From positions 1,240,001 through 1,304,000 of the forward strand of contig NZ_OX458331.1 in NCBI RefSeq assembly GCF_949769285.1: 64,000 nt of DNA, read 5' to 3'. This document shows positions 60,154 through 64,000 of this stretch, piece after piece; the stretch's first letter is position 1; each line of letters begins with the position of its first letter. This DNA comes from Anaerococcus sp. Marseille-Q7828. Its GTDB lineage: Bacteria > Bacillota > Clostridia > Tissierellales > Peptoniphilaceae. Both the position numbers and the translations under genes were made by a program. The notes beneath the pieces are model-generated. The model saw only the letters and a list, made by a program, of their open reading frames with translations, ran no database searches and had not been told where the DNA came from.

Positions 60154-61482
60154 ATGAGTTTTAAAAATAAATTTTCAAAAGTAATAGCAAAAATAGTTAG
60201 GGCAGGCCTTAGGCTTACAAAACATAATGCCACTAGTCTGCCAGGATATGTAGCTTATAAATTAGATAAAGATATACTAGATGAGTTATCAAAAAATACC
60301 AAGTTTATTTTCGTAACAGGAACAAACGGAAAGACTATGACAACTCATTTTTTGGTAAGCATACTTAAACAAAGGTATGACAAGGTCTATACAAATGAAT
60401 CAGGATCAAATATGATTCAAGGTATTATCACAACATTATTAGATAACCCTGCCAATGAAGAGACAATAGCAGTGTTAGAAGTTGACGAGGCTAATCTAGT
60501 TAAAATTGGCAAAAATATAAAGGCTGATTATGTTGTATTTACAAATATCTTTAGAGACCAAATGGATAGGTTTGGCGAAATATATAATATATACGCAAAG
60601 CTTATTGATGGAATGAAAGTTATGCCCGATGCAAAAATAATTGCAAATGGAGATTTGCCAATATTTAATTACAAAGAAATGAAAGACTTTAATAGGTCTT
60701 ACTTTGCAATAAGAGATTATTCAAAGGCTAGTGATAACTATGAGTTAGATGCAGAACTTAATTCAGATGGGATTTTGTGTCCGAACTGTCACAGCGTACT
60801 TAAATACAGATTAAATAATTACGCTTCATTGGGTGATTATGCATGCCCAAATTGTGATTTCCGCACACCTGATATAACATACAGCATAGATGAGCTTATA
60901 AAGCTAGATGCTAATTATTCCGAATTCATATTAAATGTCAAAAAATATGAGGTAAATGTCGGTGGCTTATATAATGTTTATAATGCTCTTGCTGCGCTAA
61001 GTGTAGCAAAGGAGCTTGGACTAAGTGATCAAGAGATTTACCAAGGACTAAGAAATCAAAAAAATGTCTTTGGCAGACAAGAAAATGTAGTTATAGATGG
61101 TAAAAACCTAACTATAAACCTAGTAAAAAATCCTACTGGTCTTAATCAGATAATTGATCTAATGATGCTAGAAGAAAATGAAATATCTCTAATTTGCCTA
61201 TTGAATGATAAATACGCTGACGGAACCGATATAAGTTGGATTTATGATTCATATTATGAAAAATTAAAAGACCTAGATATTAAAGATATATATGTCTCTG
61301 GAATCAGAAAAAAGGATATGAAAAGGCGACTAGAAATAGCAGAAATATTTGATGGTGAAATTTCAGAATTCGATTACGAAAAAGAAATTTTTGATGTGAT
61401 TAAAAATTCTAAAACAGATAATATCTATATACTATCGACCTACACAGCAATGTTAAAATTAAGGGAGGTATTAGCTTTATGA
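60154..61482 (+). CDS. murT: MurT, lipid II isoglutaminyl synthase ligase subunit
   Basis: A 442-residue Mur-ligase-like protein. The ATP site is FVTGTNGKTMTTHFL. A central zinc ribbon has CPNCHS and later CPNCDF, typical of MurT. The C-terminal DUF1727-type domain follows. With GatD it amidates the D-glutamate of lipid II at the membrane. Its stop overlaps the gatD start by four bases, so the two are made together. Confidence 0.95.
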   Translation: MSFKNKFSKVIAKIVRAGLRLTKHNATSLPGYVAYKLDKDILDELSKNTKFIFVTGTNGKTMTTHFLVSILKQRYDKVYTNESGSNMIQGIITTLLDNPANEETIAVLEVDEANLVKIGKNIKADYVVFTNIFRDQMDRFGEIYNIYAKLIDGMKVMPDAKIIANGDLPIFNYKEMKDFNRSYFAIRDYSKASDNYELDAELNSDGILCPNCHSVLKYRLNNYASLGDYACPNCDFRTPDITYSIDELIKLDANYSEFILNVKKYEVNVGGLYNVYNALAALSVAKELGLSDQEIYQGLRNQKNVFGRQENVVIDGKNLTINLVKNPTGLNQIIDLMMLEENEISLICLLNDKYADGTDISWIYDSYYEKLKDLDIKDIYVSGIRKKDMKRRLEIAEIFDGEISEFDYEKEIFDVIKNSKTDNIYILSTYTAMLKLREVLAL

Positions 61483-62141
61483 AAAATATAAATATATGCC
61501 ACCTTTACGGTAATTTACTAAATACTTATGGAGATGTTGGAAATGTTATGGCTATTAGCCACGAAGCCCACAAAAATGGTTATGAAGTAAACACCAAGAT
61601 TGTAACTGTAGGCGATGATTTTGATCCTAATGATTATGATTTTGTATTTTTTGGCGGTGGTCAAGATTATGAACAATCAATAGTCCAAAAAGATCTGGGT
61701 GAAAAGGCTAGCAAACTAAAAGAATTTATTGAAAATGATGGAGTCTTGCTTGCTATTTGTGGTGGATACCAGCTATTAGGTAAGTATTATTATGATGCCT
61801 ACAACAATAAGATAGATGGCTTATCAATATTTGCTCACTACACTAAGAATCAGGAAAATAGCAAAAGATTCACAGGACCTATAAAAATAAAAGACAGTTT
61901 AACTGGAGATATTTACGAAGGTTTTGAAAATCATGGGGGAGTTACATTTTTATCTGATGACCAAAGTCCTTTTGGTATTGTTGTTGAAGGTAATGGAAAC
62001 AATGGTTCTGACAAGACAGAAGGCTTTAGATACAAAAATACTATTGGCACCTACCTACACGGACCATTACTCGCTAGGAATGAAGTTTTATGCGAGAATG
62101 TATTTAAATTGATCGAAAAAAATGCTAATTTATCCAAGTAA
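61479..62141 (+). CDS. gatD: GatD, lipid II isoglutaminyl synthase glutaminase subunit
   Basis: A 220-residue class I glutamine amidotransferase with FFGGGQDYEQSIVQKDL, the nucleophile in LAICGGYQLLG and the catalytic His in GTYLHGPLLARNE. It delivers ammonia from glutamine to MurT. The start ATG overlaps the murT stop. Confidence 0.95.
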   Translation: MKNINICHLYGNLLNTYGDVGNVMAISHEAHKNGYEVNTKIVTVGDDFDPNDYDFVFFGGGQDYEQSIVQKDLGEKASKLKEFIENDGVLLAICGGYQLLGKYYYDAYNNKIDGLSIFAHYTKNQENSKRFTGPIKIKDSLTGDIYEGFENHGGVTFLSDDQSPFGIVVEGNGNNGSDKTEGFRYKNTIGTYLHGPLLARNEVLCENVFKLIEKNANLSK

Positions 62142-62258
62142 TTACTTTAGTGCAAAATAAGTATAAATTTATTAGTTAAAAATTTTTAAAATTTTATACC
62201 AATTTAACAATAATGTAGTATACTAATATAGAAAAGAAAATACCTTTTAGGGGGAAGT
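62142..62258 (+). promoter_or_regulatory. Promoter region of the YerC-like gene
   Basis: An AT-rich 117-base gap. A plausible -10 element, TATACT, lies near 62218, 35 to 45 bases before the ATG. The ribosome binding site is TTAGGGGGAAGT. Confidence 0.5.
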
Positions 62259-62582
62259 ATGACAGATTCAAAATTACGAAATGAACAAACCGATGAACTT
62301 TTTGAAGCAATCTTGATGTTAAAAGATGTTGATGAATGTTATAGTTTTTTTACAGATATATGTACAGCTAGAGAAATTCAATCAATAGCTCAAAGATTAC
62401 ACGTAGCTAAGCTATTAAAAATAAGAAAAACATATAATGTAATTGAAGAAGAAACGGGGGCTTCTACTGCAACTATCTCTAGAGTTAATAGATCATTAAA
62501 CTATGGTCTAAGTGGTTATGACCTTGTTTTGGATAAGCTTATAGAAAAAGATTTAAAGAAACAAAGAGAAAATAATAAATAG
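62259..62582 (+). CDS. YerC/YecD (TrpR-like) family regulator
   Basis: A 107-residue TrpR-fold protein: NEQTDELFEAILMLKDVDEC, ICTAREIQSIAQRLHVAKLL, and the helix-turn-helix VIEEETGASTATISRVNRSL. These proteins are found in many Firmicutes next to pcrA, as here. The regulated gene and ligand are unknown. Confidence 0.9.
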   Translation: MTDSKLRNEQTDELFEAILMLKDVDECYSFFTDICTAREIQSIAQRLHVAKLLKIRKTYNVIEEETGASTATISRVNRSLNYGLSGYDLVLDKLIEKDLKKQRENNK

Positions 62583-62610
62583 AAAATAGTAAATTTCTAA
62601 GATACAATAT

Positions 62611-62638
62611 AAGAGTTGGCTTATGCCACTCTTTTTTT
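62611..62638 (+). terminator. Terminator between the YerC-like gene and pcrA
   Basis: AGAGTTGGC TTAT GCCACTCT with one bulged base, followed by a T-run. Confidence 0.75.
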
Positions 62639-62671
62639 GTAGTATAATTAATAGGTAGGAAGGATTTAATT

Positions 62672-64000
62672 ATGGAATTTGAAGGATTAAATGATAAGCA
62701 GAAGCAAGCCGTATTACATAAAAATGGCCCCTTGCTGGTATTGGCAGGAGCAGGCAGTGGTAAAACTCGTGTATTGACTACGAGCATAGCAAATTTAATC
62801 GAGAATGAAAATATAGATCCAAGAAATATTTTAGCAATAACTTTCACAAATAAAGCTGCAAATGAAATGAAAGATAGGGTTTCAAATCTATTGAATATGG
62901 ACGTAAGCCATTTATGGATAGGAACTTTCCATTCAATTTGTGCAAGAATTTTGAGGATGAATATTGAAAAAATAGGATATACATCAAATTTTACTATCTA
63001 TGATACTAATGATCAGAAAACCCTAATTAAAGATATAATAAACGAATTAGGTTATAAAGACACAATTAGTCCTAGGAGTGCCCAAAATTTAATTTCTTCT
63101 CTGAAAAATAAATCTATTAGCCCAAAAGAATTTTTAATTATAGATGGCTACTATCAAAATAAGAATGAGTATTACGAAATATATAAGTTATATGAAAAAA
63201 GAAAGTTTGAATACAATGCTCTAGATTTTGACGATTTGATTGAAAAGGTACTGGATTTATTTGCTAAAGATAAAGAAACTTTAAAGTATTACCAATACAA
63301 GTTTTCTTATGTATACGTGGATGAATACCAAGATACAAATAAGTCCCAATATGAACTTATAAAGTACTTTGCTAGCTACCATAATAATGTTGTAGTCGTA
63401 GGAGATGCTGACCAATCAATATATTCTTTTAGGGGAGCTAATATTAATAATATCCTTAACTTTGAGAAAGACTTTGAGGATGCTAAGCTAATAAAGCTTG
63501 AACAAAATTATAGGTCGACTTCAAATATACTAAATACTGCTAATTCTTTGATTGTAAATAATATAAATCGTAAGGATAAAAATCTGTGGACAGATAATGA
63601 CAATGGTGATGAAGTAATATATAAGAGCAATTCTGTTGAAAGCGAAGAAAGTAAATTTGTAGTTGATGAGATTAAAAGTCTACAAAATAATGGTTATGCC
63701 CTAGAGGATATTGCAATTTTATATAGGACCAATGCTCAATCTAGGTCATTTGAAGAAGCTTTGATGAAAAATCTGATTGACTATAAGGTAGTTGGTGGAC
63801 TTAAATTCTATGATAGGAAAGAAATCAAAGATTTGATCTCTTATCTAAAAATTATTGTCAATCCAAAGGATGACTTAGCTTTAAAAAGAATAATTAATGA
63901 GCCCAAAAGAGGTATAGGGAATAAGAGTGTTGAACAAATGGAGAAGATCGCTACTGATAACGAATTATCCATCCTAGATCTTATAAGAAATCCCCTTTAT
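62672..64000 (+). CDS. pcrA: UvrD/PcrA-type DNA helicase, N-terminal part (3' end outside window)
   Basis: An open frame from ATG 62672 (AGGAAGGATTTAATT upstream) to the window end, 443 codons. It has LVLAGAGSGKTRVLT (motif I), AITFTNKAANEMKDR, GTFHSICARILR, YVYVDEYQDTNKSQYE (motif II), VVGDADQSIYSFRGAN (motif III) and LEQNYRSTSNILN (motif IV). It is a 3'-5' superfamily 1 helicase used in excision repair, in removing RecA or RNA polymerase, and in rolling-circle replication of plasmids and ICEs such as ICEBs1 and Tn916. PcrA-type host helicases may thus serve the elements in this window. Confidence 0.95.
   Translation, partial: MEFEGLNDKQKQAVLHKNGPLLVLAGAGSGKTRVLTTSIANLIENENIDPRNILAITFTNKAANEMKDRVSNLLNMDVSHLWIGTFHSICARILRMNIEKIGYTSNFTIYDTNDQKTLIKDIINELGYKDTISPRSAQNLISSLKNKSISPKEFLIIDGYYQNKNEYYEIYKLYEKRKFEYNALDFDDLIEKVLDLFAKDKETLKYYQYKFSYVYVDEYQDTNKSQYELIKYFASYHNNVVVVGDADQSIYSFRGANINNILNFEKDFEDAKLIKLEQNYRSTSNILNTANSLIVNNINRKDKNLWTDNDNGDEVIYKSNSVESEESKFVVDEIKSLQNNGYALEDIAILYRTNAQSRSFEEALMKNLIDYKVVGGLKFYDRKEIKDLISYLKIIVNPKDDLALKRIINEPKRGIGNKSVEQMEKIATDNELSILDLIRNPLY

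Noticed and set aside
1..64000. CRISPR array
   Set aside because: No regularly spaced identical repeats of 20-40 bases were seen on either strand, and no cas gene is present.

Overview
The window is AT-rich, low-GC Firmicutes DNA. Strong AGGAGG-type ribosome binding sites, a MurT/GatD lipid II amidation pair, a CsoR/CopA copper operon and a preQ1/QueT unit all fit a Gram-positive anaerobe. The resistance island type and the style of the flanking genes suggest Peptoniphilaceae (an Anaerococcus- or Peptoniphilus-like organism). That placement is an inference; no rRNA is present to confirm it. About the first 51 kb is a chain of nested or adjacent mobile elements. The last 13 kb (about 51.2-64 kb) looks like ordinary chromosome.

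Region 1 (1-17.9 kb) is part of an integrative conjugative element (ICE): the end of a cytosine-5 DNA methyltransferase, a giant SNF2-type helicase/methylase, and a small OB-fold-like protein. The helicase is cut in two by an 8.93-kb integrative and mobilizable element (here IME1, 6745-15680). The cut lies exactly in the codons for helicase motif VI. A GAGCA core is present at both junctions, and joining them restores one uninterrupted 2547-codon frame. IME1 carries an XRE regulator, remnants of a type III modification gene and of a SEFIR/TIR-type gene, Dps, a DUF3847-like protein, a MobA/MobL relaxase, a PcfB-like protein, a 5'-frameshifted methyltransferase, a replisome-organiser-like protein and a large serine recombinase.

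Region 2 (17.9-24.7 kb) is a resistance module. It holds an IS21 istB remnant, a TetR regulator with operator palindromes over its promoter, a two-gene ABC exporter of the tetronasin/narasin type, erm(A) subclass TR with two leader peptides and an attenuator, a truncated spectinomycin phosphotransferase, and fragments of a deaminase and a serine recombinase.

Region 3 (about 24.7-42.7 kb) is a nearly complete Tn916-type conjugative transposon in reverse orientation, with int, xis, orf8, orf7, orf9, orf6, tet(M) with its leaders, and orf13 to orf24. Its relaxase gene orf20 carries an in-frame amber codon, so the element may not transfer by itself.

Region 4 (about 42.7-51.1 kb) is a second mobilizable element (IME2). 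It has a MOBP-type relaxase, MobC, a RhuM-family protein, a small membrane protein, an ImmA-like protease with an XRE regulator, a sigma-like factor, a structured leader with a mini-ORF, and a 590-residue serine recombinase.

Region 5 (51.2-64 kb) is chromosomal. It contains a GNAT acetyltransferase, a frameshifted methyltransferase, an iron alcohol dehydrogenase operon, tRNA-Lys(CUU), a C39-like lipoprotein, a preQ1-I riboswitch with queT, copA (with a copZ-like 3' domain that has its own start signals) and csoR, acylphosphatase, murT-gatD, a YerC-like regulator and the start of pcrA.

Together the mobile part gives predicted resistance to macrolides/lincosamides and tetracycline, and possibly to ionophores. 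It contains three unrelated relaxase families side by side, one of them broken. No CRISPR array or rRNA gene was seen.
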